In this document: positions 1 through 4,927 of the stretch, piece after piece | Numbering within the stretch: the first letter of the stretch is position 1 | How the letters are laid out: every line of letters starts with the position of its first letter | Origin: Robiginitomaculum sp. | GTDB lineage: Bacteria; Pseudomonadota; Alphaproteobacteria; Caulobacterales; Maricaulaceae | Direction of reading: 5' to 3' | Length of the DNA stretch: 5,296 nucleotides | Assembly (NCBI GenBank): GCA_016765255.1 | Contig: JAESQI010000382.1 | Coordinates: forward strand, 1-5,296 | Program-made: the position numbers and the translations under genes | Notes under the pieces: model-generated | Seen by the model: the letters and a program-made list of their open reading frames with translations, nothing else | Database searches by the model: none | Told to the model about the DNA's origin: nothing

Positions 1-1
1 C

Positions 2-379
2 GCTTGCGAGGCAAAGTTCTACGATTTGAGCAAGAACCCACTGGTTTGTCCGAAGTGTGGTCACGAAGAAGCCGTGCCTGCACGGAAGGCAAAACGCAAG
101 AAGCCTGCTGAAGTGGTAGCGCCTGTTCCGGAAGAAAAAAAGCCGGAACCTAAGGCTGTCGAAAAAGACGATGGTGAGGTGGCACCTGAAGGTGACACCT
201 CCCTCGACGAGCTGGCAGCGAAGGAGGCTTCGGGCAATGATGATAAGAACGACGAAGACGACGAACTCCTCGCCATTGAGGATGAAGACGAGGGAGACAG
301 CTTTCTGAGCGACGACGACGAGGACGAGGATGACGTGTCGACCCTGGTTCCAGGTGGTAGCGCGGAGGTCGGAAGCTAA
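2..379 (+). CDS. TIGR02300 family protein, 3' part (5' end outside window)
   Basis: The reading frame is open from the window edge, so the start lies upstream; 125 residues are visible. They begin A-C-E-A-K-F-Y-D-L and continue into N-P-L-V-C-P-K-C-G. This fits the TIGR02300 pattern of a cysteine pair, the FYDL motif and a second CPxCG pair, which together look like a zinc ribbon; the first Cys of the first pair would lie just outside the window. A Lys/Arg/Pro-rich linker follows, then a long Asp/Glu-rich tail (about residues 70-115 of the visible part) of low complexity. The TTG at 26 is within the conserved motif and is not the true start. Function is not established for the family; metal binding is inferred from the cysteines. 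The gene belongs to the chromosomal flank rather than to the inserted element. Confidence 0.85.
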   Translation, partial: ACEAKFYDLSKNPLVCPKCGHEEAVPARKAKRKKPAEVVAPVPEEKKPEPKAVEKDDGEVAPEGDTSLDELAAKEASGNDDKNDEDDELLAIEDEDEGDSFLSDDDEDEDDVSTLVPGGSAEVGS

Positions 380-419
380 TCTGCCTGGAGGGCTGTCAGA
401 CCTTCAGGTCCAATTATCG

Positions 420-540
420 CGGACCAGAAGTTTTGCTTGGTCCGGGAGCCGGACCGACCTAGTTTCCGGCACCCGGTCGTCGGGCGGTTTCATCCGCCGC
501 CCTGTGTTCACCGGCGGTCTCTCAGTTCTATCGAGAGACG
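420..540. other. Four consecutive stem-loops in the spacer before the tRNA
   Basis: The 173-bp gap between the TIGR02300-family gene and the tRNA has no convincing gene but holds four inverted repeats in a row: CGGACCA 420-426 with TGGTCCG 438-444; GCCGGA 448-453 with TCCGGC 465-470; GGGCGG 482-487 with CCGCCC 497-502 (an alternative pairing with 494-498 exists); and GTCTCTC 517-523 with GAGAGAC 533-539. All arms are perfect with loops of about 9-11 nt. None is followed by a T-run, so a classical intrinsic terminator is not shown. They may end or protect the upstream mRNA, or shape the leader of the tRNA transcript; this is inference. Confidence 0.5.
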
Positions 541-552
541 ATGAAACGGTTA

Positions 553-629
<77 letters not shown>

Positions 630-632
630 CCT

Positions 633-667
633 CTAGCTAACTCCTTGTTATCGCTAGTCTTCCTTTT
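633..667 (+). terminator. Possible intrinsic terminator after tRNA-Ala
   Basis: CTAGC 633-637 pairs with GCTAG 653-657 and TAAC 638-641 pairs with GTTA 647-650, giving a nine-pair stem with a two-base bulge (651-652) and a five-base loop. The pyrimidine-rich tract TCTTCCTTTT follows at 658-667. Stem plus T-rich tail, starting five bases after the tRNA, fits a terminator for the tRNA transcript. The stem is AT-rich and the tail is not pure T, so strength is uncertain. Confidence 0.45.
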
Positions 668-690
668 AGATCAATGGCTTACATGTCGCT

Positions 691-713
691 TGTGGGACAC
701 TTTTGTGGTACAC
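691..713 (+). repeat. Two tandem near-identical decamers upstream of the integrase
   Basis: TGTGGGACAC (691-700) and TGTGGTACAC (704-713) differ at one base and lie 13 bp apart, just before the probable integrase start at 721. The core TGGGACAC recurs at 4856-4863, and its reverse complement at 4734-4741. Spaced direct repeats near the attachment site resemble integrase arm-binding sites or an operator for the integrase gene. The repetition is seen directly; the role is inferred. Confidence 0.5.
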
Positions 714-720
714 ATTTGGG

Positions 721-2460
721 ATGAAAGCCGTGTCCAAAACCTATCGCCTGATGAAGGTCAAAGGGACTTTCTACTACCGTCGGAGAGTGCCGAAGCCCTA
801 TGTCGAGTTGCTTGGCAAGAGCATCATCAAAGACAGTTTGAAGACGAGCCTTGCTAAGGAAACAGCCTCAAGACGTGCATTGAAAGATGTTGAGTACGAC
901 ACACTGTTCGCGAGCTTCGATGACAAGATTGAGGCGAAGTTAAACCCACCCGCAATGACTCAGGCAGACGCCATAGAGTTCGTCAGAGCCTTCGTTGAAG
1001 AGAAGGACGCGGAGGCCGCAAAACGTTTTACAGAAGACCCGCCAGAGTCTGAACATCAACGCCGCGAGATGTTGGCCGAAAGCACTCAAGATTGGGCATC
1101 TCTTGCTGACCCAAGGTTTCTCAAAGAACATGGAATAGGTAGTCGCGTCCTAGAGGAAGTGACGGAGAACAACCCTTTCAAGTTTGACCAATCGATCTTC
1201 AGCTATGAGCAGTTCTATAGTTTGGTTATCAGGGGGCTGCGAGAACTCCACCGTCGAGATATTGCGAGGCTGAAGTCCGAGCACGAACGGCGCGGTTTCG
1301 ACCAGCTCTTTGCCGAAGGTGACGTCAATCCGATCTTGATTCACGCCTCCTCAAGCAGTCCAAAAAGTTCTATGACGTTTGGAAGCCTGTCTGAGCATTT
1401 TATTGAGGACTATTGCGATGAGGCCGGAGTTCGAGGCACCAGTCAGAAAACCATAGATAGCACGAGGGCTGAAACAAGCTTTGTGAAAGAAGCTATCGGG
1501 GAGACGACCATTGTTGCGGACATTGACTACGAGGTCTGCAAGCAATTCAGGAAGCTCCTTGCGCGCACTCCTTCTAACCGCAAGAAAATCTATGGCGACT
1601 TACCAATAGAGGAGGCTGCAAAGCAAGCGGTGAAAGACGGGAAGCCGGTTTTGTCCCATGTCACCCAGAACACTTACCTGCGTACGTTGACGGCTATCTT
1701 AAAACATGGTGCCCGGATCGGCTGTATCTCTCAAGTGCCCTCGGACGGATTGCAACCTCTCTCCGAGAAAACAAAGGCTTCGGAAGCAAGGCGTTCCTTT
1801 ACCACCGCAGAGCTCAAGAAAATCTTCAATGCGCCGCTTTACCGGGGATGTGTGGACGATGGACGTAACTACGCAAAGCCGGGTCCCAATGTCATTCGCC
1901 GAACGCGCTTTTGGTTTCCGTTAATTGGTCTCTACACAGGCATGCGGGCCAACGAGATTGCACAGTTGAAGGTTGCGGATCTGAAGCCGATGAAGGGCGA
2001 AGGTTTCTACTTCGATGTGAACGATCAGGGCGGCAAGAAGATGAAAACCCAGGCAAGCCGTCGTGCTTTTCCCGTTCATCCGGAGTTGGAGAAGCTGGGG
2101 CTCTTGGAATACGCGGAAGGGATCAGGAAGAGTGGTAAGAAGAACCTGTTTCCTGAGCTCAAGAAAGGAAGCTACGGCTATATGAGTGACCGGATAGCGG
2201 ACTGGTTCTCAGACGGGTTCTTGCCGAAGGTCGTCAAAAAGGATGGCCTGGTTTCCTTCCATAGTTTCCACCATAACTTCCGGGACGCGCTGAGGGCGGC
2301 AGAGGCACCAGACTTTGTGTTGAGGGAGTTGGGGGGCTGGTCTACGTCCAATGGTGTGAGTGACAATTACGGGTCGGGACACAAGCCTGAACAGCTAATG
2401 GAGTACGTTCAAAAGATTGCCTATCCAGAGCTCGACCTTGATCACCTATACATCGAATAA
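721..2460 (+). CDS. int: Tyrosine integrase with DUF6538-like N-terminus; catalytic Arg-II replaced by His
   Basis: Site-specific recombinase expected to integrate and excise the element at the tRNA; 579 residues from ATG 721. A TTG at 703 would add six residues and neither start has a clear Shine-Dalgarno sequence. The N-terminus (about residues 5-60), with FYYRRRVP, resembles the DUF6538 domain of phage-type integrases. A SAM-like core-binding region covers about 218-345 and the catalytic domain about 355-560. Catalytic positions: Arg409 in TGMR, likely Lys442 before the SRR segment, His514, Trp540 in GGW and nucleophile Tyr550 in DNYGSG. The expected HxxR motif reads His514-Ser-Phe-His517, so the second catalytic arginine is a histidine (CAC codon at 2269-2271). 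The frame is otherwise intact and of normal length for this group. Activity is therefore doubtful despite the full-length gene. Confidence 0.93.
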   Translation: MKAVSKTYRLMKVKGTFYYRRRVPKPYVELLGKSIIKDSLKTSLAKETASRRALKDVEYDTLFASFDDKIEAKLNPPAMTQADAIEFVRAFVEEKDAEAAKRFTEDPPESEHQRREMLAESTQDWASLADPRFLKEHGIGSRVLEEVTENNPFKFDQSIFSYEQFYSLVIRGLRELHRRDIARLKSEHERRGFDQLFAEGDVNPILIHASSSSPKSSMTFGSLSEHFIEDYCDEAGVRGTSQKTIDSTRAETSFVKEAIGETTIVADIDYEVCKQFRKLLARTPSNRKKIYGDLPIEEAAKQAVKDGKPVLSHVTQNTYLRTLTAILKHGARIGCISQVPSDGLQPLSEKTKASEARRSFTTAELKKIFNAPLYRGCVDDGRNYAKPGPNVIRRTRFWFPLIGLYTGMRANEIAQLKVADLKPMKGEGFYFDVNDQGGKKMKTQASRRAFPVHPELEKLGLLEYAEGIRKSGKKNLFPELKKGSYGYMSDRIADWFSDGFLPKVVKKDGLVSFHSFHHNFRDALRAAEAPDFVLRELGGWSTSNGVSDNYGSGHKPEQLMEYVQKIAYPELDLDHLYIE

Positions 2461-2520
2461 GTCGAACGGCTTTCTCAAAAACAAGAACTCTATGCAACCA
2501 TTTTGCACCGCCGCCATTCT

Positions 2521-2538
2521 ACAACTTGCTCAAGTTGT
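2521..2538. promoter_or_regulatory. Perfect 8+8 inverted repeat, unknown role
   Basis: ACAACTTG (2521-2528) is followed after CT by its exact reverse complement CAAGTTGT (2531-2538). It sits in the non-coding stretch between the integrase stop (2460) and the recombinase remnant. It could be an operator for a dimeric regulator or the stem of a small hairpin. The two-base loop is too tight for a stable RNA hairpin without opening the inner pairs. Confidence 0.35.
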
Positions 2539-2561
2539 TGAAATCACTCAATCTGGTTTTG

Positions 2562-2653
2562 ACAAACAGTTGAATGAATCCAAGCGGAAAGGCTGTTTGT
2601 GACAAAGCCAGCGTGAACTTCTTTGGGGTATGCAAGATTCTGGGTCACAAACA
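2562..2653. repeat. Cluster of ACAAACA repeats in both orientations
   Basis: ACAAACAG at 2562-2569 is inverted as CTGTTTGT at 2593-2600. An exact ten-base inverted pair also exists: TGTTTGTGAC 2594-2603 with GTCACAAACA 2644-2653. The last copy lies within the recombinase remnant, where it encodes part of its Gly-His-Lys-His segment, so one copy may be coincidental. Regulatory or recombination sites are possible, but nothing decides between them. Confidence 0.35.
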
Positions 2654-2750
2654 TCAGGATACAACGGCAAGATATGCTCACCTCACTGACGAAGTAGTTT
2701 TACGGGCAACGAATGTCACGGCTCAGCATATCGTGAATGCTCTTGGGTGA
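2574..2750 (+). pseudogene. C-terminal remnant of a second tyrosine recombinase
   Basis: An open frame ending in TGA at 2748-2750 encodes the last part of a tyrosine recombinase. It reads K-I-L-G-H-K-H-Q-D-T-T-A-R-Y-A-H-L-T-D, the LGH box with its catalytic His (codon 2646-2648) and the RYAHL nucleophile Tyr (2673-2675), followed by a typical Ala/Val-rich tail ending NALG. Family resemblance starts at about 2607. The ATG at 2574 is merely the first in-frame start after a stop at 2571 and is probably not used as such. The core-binding domain and Arg-I, Lys and HxxR motifs are absent, so it cannot be a working recombinase. It is of the LGH/RYAHL type, unlike the intact integrase upstream (GGW/NYGSG), so it is not a duplicated tail of that gene. 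It ends 20 bp before the next gene, the place an original integrase would occupy. Confidence 0.85.
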
Positions 2751-2758
2751 GGAAAGCA

Positions 2759-2763
2759 GGGAG
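2759..2763 (+). promoter_or_regulatory. Shine-Dalgarno sequence supporting the TTG start at 2771
   Basis: GGGAG at 2759-2763 lies seven bases before TTG 2771-2773, an ideal spacing, and this supports TTG as the start of the following gene. A second AGGA at 2766-2769 is too close to be the main site. Confidence 0.55.
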
Positions 2764-2770
2764 ATAGGAA

Positions 2771-3337
2771 TTGTATCCGGGTGGGAAAGACGCTGAAGGT
2801 CTGACCGACAGCGAGCAGAGCGTGTTGTTGAACGGAAGAGGTTCAAATGACATCTCTACAGTCGATGGCATATCGAAGAAAGTCTATCAACAGACGCAGG
2901 AGACATGGGCTTTATGCGACCTTCTGAGTGTAAGGCTTGCTGGATTGCACATCGGGTCGGTGACGTTGCCGGACTGGGCCCTTAAGGTGCTGTACGAGAA
3001 GCTCATGAGCCAAATGCTTGAGGAGCTTCATCAGTCTGAGGGAGTAGGTCAGACAGCTAAGAAAAGCACCAAGGCCTTAATGAACCGGAGGCACGCAGCA
3101 AGATACCTGCAGGTGCGCGAACTGCATGGCAGTGGCCAGACCTACGAAGAAGCGTATGAGCGGGTTGCGGATTTGAGTGGCGATAGTCCACTTGAAAAAA
3201 AACAGATATCAGCCAAGACAGTGAAGAACAGCGACCTGAAAGTGAGGAAGGACATCAAGCAAGGTGGCACAAAGTTCTATATCCCTGTGACCTTCAGTGT
3301 TCGAGAAATCCTTCTAAGCCATCTGATCCCCAAATAG
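2771..3337 (+). CDS. Unrecognised 188-residue element protein with possible C-terminal HTH-like segment
   Basis: I do not recognise this protein with confidence. It uses a TTG start supported by a well-placed GGGAG and is on the same strand as the genes around it, 20 bp after the recombinase remnant and 84 bp before the HTH gene. The N-terminal half (about 1-90) is hydrophilic and predicted mostly helical, with no signal peptide or membrane segment. The C-terminal part (about 104-172) is rich in Arg, Lys and Glu. It contains RYLQVRELHGSGQTYEEAYE and then a segment with K-T-V-K-N-S-D-L-K-V-R-K-D, which looks like small DNA-binding proteins beside integrases in which a helical unit precedes a basic recognition helix. 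DNA binding or a role in control of replication or excision is an inference from composition and position. The frame is intact. Confidence 0.7.
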   Translation: MYPGGKDAEGLTDSEQSVLLNGRGSNDISTVDGISKKVYQQTQETWALCDLLSVRLAGLHIGSVTLPDWALKVLYEKLMSQMLEELHQSEGVGQTAKKSTKALMNRRHAARYLQVRELHGSGQTYEEAYERVADLSGDSPLEKKQISAKTVKNSDLKVRKDIKQGGTKFYIPVTFSVREILLSHLIPK

Positions 3338-3342
3338 CCAAT

Positions 3343-3357
3343 TTAGTCACTGACTAA
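3343..3357. promoter_or_regulatory. Candidate operator: palindrome TTAGTCA-C-TGACTAA
   Basis: This is a perfect seven-base inverted repeat around one central base, six bases after the stop of the 188-residue protein and 64 bp before the HTH gene. Its half ACTGACT is repeated at 3391-3397 in the same intergenic gap, and as AGTCAGT at 4835-4841 beyond the Rep gene. An odd-centred palindrome upstream of a small HTH gene fits an operator bound by that protein or by the neighbouring one. The repeat is seen; the binding is inferred. No convincing -35/-10 pair could be placed around it. Confidence 0.45.
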
Positions 3358-3390
3358 GTGGGCTGGAGCTTCAAGCAATCATCAGCCAAA

Positions 3391-3397
3391 ACTGACT
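3391..3397 (+). promoter_or_regulatory. Second ACTGACT half-site before the HTH gene
   Basis: ACTGACT repeats one half of the 3343-3357 palindrome 42 bp downstream, about four helical turns away, so both would face the same side of the helix. A seven-base match can arise by chance, so confidence is low. Confidence 0.25.
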
Positions 3398-3421
3398 CTC
3401 ACCGAATACACCAGGAGAGAG

Positions 3422-3631
3422 ATGAAGATGTCTGCCAGGATCACAAAGAAGCGCATGTGTACCAAAGAGGCCGCTAACTATGTGGGCCTCCATTATTCCA
3501 CGCTGTCGAAATTGCGGATGACCGGTGACGGGCCCAGCTTTTTGAAGTTGGGACGCAAGGTCGTCTACGAACAAAGCGCTTTGGACAAATGGATGGCGGA
3601 GAGAACCCATTCGTCAACATCAGAATATTGA
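3422..3631 (+). CDS. Excisionase/MerR-type helix-turn-helix protein (Xis-like)
   Basis: Small DNA-binding protein of 69 residues. Residues about 12-60 match the HTH_17/excisionase pattern: C-T-K-E-A-A-N-Y-V-G-L, then the recognition helix with S-T-L-S-K-L-R, then the wing G-P-S-F-L-K-L-G-R-K-V-V-Y and the closing helix S-A-L-D-K-W-M-A. In small integrative elements such proteins act as recombination directionality factors for the integrase or as regulators of the adjacent rep gene. AGGAG at 3413-3417 precedes ATG 3422 by four bases and the in-frame ATG 3428 by ten, so the true start may be 3428 (67 residues). The stop lies six bases before the Rep start, so the two genes form an operon. Possible operator repeats lie in the 84-bp gap upstream. 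Which role, Xis or repressor, cannot be told from sequence. Confidence 0.88.
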   Translation: MKMSARITKKRMCTKEAANYVGLHYSTLSKLRMTGDGPSFLKLGRKVVYEQSALDKWMAERTHSSTSEY

Positions 3632-3637
3632 TCACAA

Positions 3638-4732
3638 ATGTTGAGATCAGAGACAAGCTTTGAGGGCGGTCACGTGTATCGCTCTAATAAGCGGAAAGGC
3701 GATGCGTTGTGGGAGTGTCAAATGATCAAGTTCAAGAATGGTAGTGGTCATGCTTATGTAGATGATGTCGCCTTAATAGGTGCGATCTCTGGGAAGTTGG
3801 CAATTGATAAGATAGTGCTGGTTGCCACAGTTCCAGATGATCAACTCATCTTCTATGAGGACTATCGGGCAAAGGTCAATCTGATGACCAAAATCCCTAA
3901 TTACGATGTGTATTGGGATTCTCGTGCTGGAAAGAATGGTTACAAAAACAGCTTGAGAATCAGGATCAAGGGTTTAGACAAGCAGAGCTTTCCGTTGTTT
4001 CAGTTTGATCCGTACAACAAAAAGTCTGGCTATATGCGGTTGGAGTTTAATCCGAGAATTCTGGGACCCGATGGGGTTGAGGCTCTCAAATTGTGGGGAG
4101 ACCTTTCTAGTCCCCACGGGTGGCCTGCATTCCTTCATTGGGCAAGGGTGACGCGAGTTGATGTTTGCTATGACGTGGAGATGCCCATTGGTGAAGTCAT
4201 TTGGGACAGCAGGTACCGTGTGGCGCGTCAGTTCTATTATGCGAATGGTGATCTGGAGTCCGTATATTTGGGAAAGAAGGAATGGGGTAAGAATTTCACA
4301 CGGATATACAACTGGAATGCGAAACACAGCCCCAATTCGATGACTCCGTTGACGCGTATCGAACGACATCAAAAGCCAAAATGTACACTCTCGGAACTTG
4401 CTGATCTGAAAAACGTGTTTTCTGGGGTGCGCTTGTTTTGTAGTAATGTTCCGGCTCCGGAGGGTTTTTCGCCTGGGTTGTGGTCACTTTTTAGGCAACA
4501 CTTGTTCCAAGTAGGCTTGCAAAAAAGTCTGTTTACGTTGGAGAAAAGTCAACGGGCTGCGATCAAGAAACACGTACTCAAATCAGTGACCAAAGTGATT
4601 GACTTTGATCAAGCATGGGATAGCTGGGGACAAGTTATCGACTGTCTAGGGCTGACAACGCCAGGGCCTCACGGTCCCATGATCCCCTTCCTTGATGCGT
4701 CAATTCCGAAGGACCTTCTAGGGCGAGGGTGA
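3638..4732 (+). CDS. Putative replication initiation protein, Rep_trans-like (rolling-circle/MOBT-type nickase)
   Basis: 364 residues from ATG 3638; in-frame ATG 3722 (336 residues) has a better ribosome site (GGGAG at 3711-3715, spacing six), so the start is uncertain. The pattern of replication initiation factors (Rep_trans, the family of pT181-type Rep and the Tn916-type MOBT relaxase) is visible. There is a strand T-R-V-D-V-C-Y-D at about 172-179 with acidic residues suited to metal binding, then V-Y-L-G at 209-212 running into F-T-R-I-Y (Tyr224 is the candidate nicking tyrosine), and then L-T-R-I-E-R at 238-243. Such proteins nick one strand at a double-strand origin or oriT and stay covalently joined through tyrosine. 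No primase or helicase domain is seen. Coupled to the HTH gene six bases upstream. Hairpins follow immediately downstream. Assignment rests on these motifs only; the family's more divergent members are hard to tell apart by eye. Confidence 0.68.
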   Translation: MLRSETSFEGGHVYRSNKRKGDALWECQMIKFKNGSGHAYVDDVALIGAISGKLAIDKIVLVATVPDDQLIFYEDYRAKVNLMTKIPNYDVYWDSRAGKNGYKNSLRIRIKGLDKQSFPLFQFDPYNKKSGYMRLEFNPRILGPDGVEALKLWGDLSSPHGWPAFLHWARVTRVDVCYDVEMPIGEVIWDSRYRVARQFYYANGDLESVYLGKKEWGKNFTRIYNWNAKHSPNSMTPLTRIERHQKPKCTLSELADLKNVFSGVRLFCSNVPAPEGFSPGLWSLFRQHLFQVGLQKSLFTLEKSQRAAIKKHVLKSVTKVIDFDQAWDSWGQVIDCLGLTTPGPHGPMIPFLDASIPKDLLGRG

Positions 4733-4735
4733 TGT

Positions 4736-4757
4736 GTCCCAGGATAGGTATCGGGAC
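4736..4757 (+). terminator. Hairpin directly after the Rep gene: terminator or nick-site stem
   Basis: GTCCC (4736-4740) pairs with GGGAC (4753-4757), and after a two-base bulge GAT (4743-4745) pairs with ATC (4750-4752) around loop AGGT. It starts three bases after the Rep stop. No T-run follows, so it is a weak candidate as an intrinsic terminator. A stem of this type next to a Rep gene could instead be an origin or oriT structure. Confidence 0.35.
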
Positions 4758-4765
4758 AGTTTGAT

Positions 4766-4775
4766 CAGGGCCCTG
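4766..4775. repeat. GC-rich perfect palindrome CAGGGCCCTG
   Basis: A ten-base perfect palindrome; CCCTG appears again at 4784-4788, giving an alternative stem of CAGGG with an intervening GTGT-AA-ACAC. Competing pairings of this kind are found in replication and transfer origins but also by chance. Confidence 0.35.
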
Positions 4776-4855
4776 TGTAAACACCCTGGAAACCTCAAGG
4801 ATTCATGTCAGGCTCAAAGAGTGATCATTAAGTAAGTCAGTTCACAAAGAATAAT

Positions 4856-4863
4856 TGGGACAC
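4856..4863 (+). repeat. TGGGACAC copy on the distal side of the element
   Basis: Same eight bases as 693-700 upstream of the integrase; an inverse copy lies at 4734-4741. Copies at both ends of the gene block would suit integrase arm-type sites. GGGACAC also occurs once inside the integrase gene (2376-2382), which shows that chance copies exist. Confidence 0.35.
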
Positions 4864-4927
4864 GGAAGGTCGATTTTTCTTTCTTTGGAAAATCACAGGT
4901 CTACGCTCATCTCATGCTCAATAAATC

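Larger units (their letters stand above)
4733..4927. other. Non-coding region after rep with hairpins, palindrome and AT-rich tract
   Basis: No gene is supported in these 195 bp. The interval holds a hairpin (4736-4757), a GC-rich palindrome (4766-4775), GTGT-AA-ACAC (4775-4784), an ACTGACT copy in inverse orientation (4835-4841), a TGGGACAC copy (4856-4863) and an AT-rich stretch (about 4815-4900). Such a mixture is typical of an origin, oriT or attachment region, but none of these is proven. Confidence 0.45.

Noticed and set aside
61..276. Minus-strand Ser-rich open frame
   Set aside because: It is the antisense of the acidic tail of the TIGR02300-family gene, where GAC/GAA-type codons give Ser/Phe-rich translations on the other strand.
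2417..2602. Plus-strand open frame of 61 residues overlapping the integrase 3' end
   Set aside because: It overlaps coding sequence in another frame, has no recognisable domain and crosses the inverted repeats.
3974..4372. Minus-strand open frame of 132 residues inside the Rep-like gene
   Set aside because: It is fully antisense to a frame with recognisable motifs and has no family resemblance of its own.
4733..4766. Possible insertion-sequence end (TGTGTCCCAG... with GGTATCGGGACAG)
   Set aside because: The sequence has the look of an IS terminal repeat, but no transposase, no matching opposite end and no target duplication could be found in the window.
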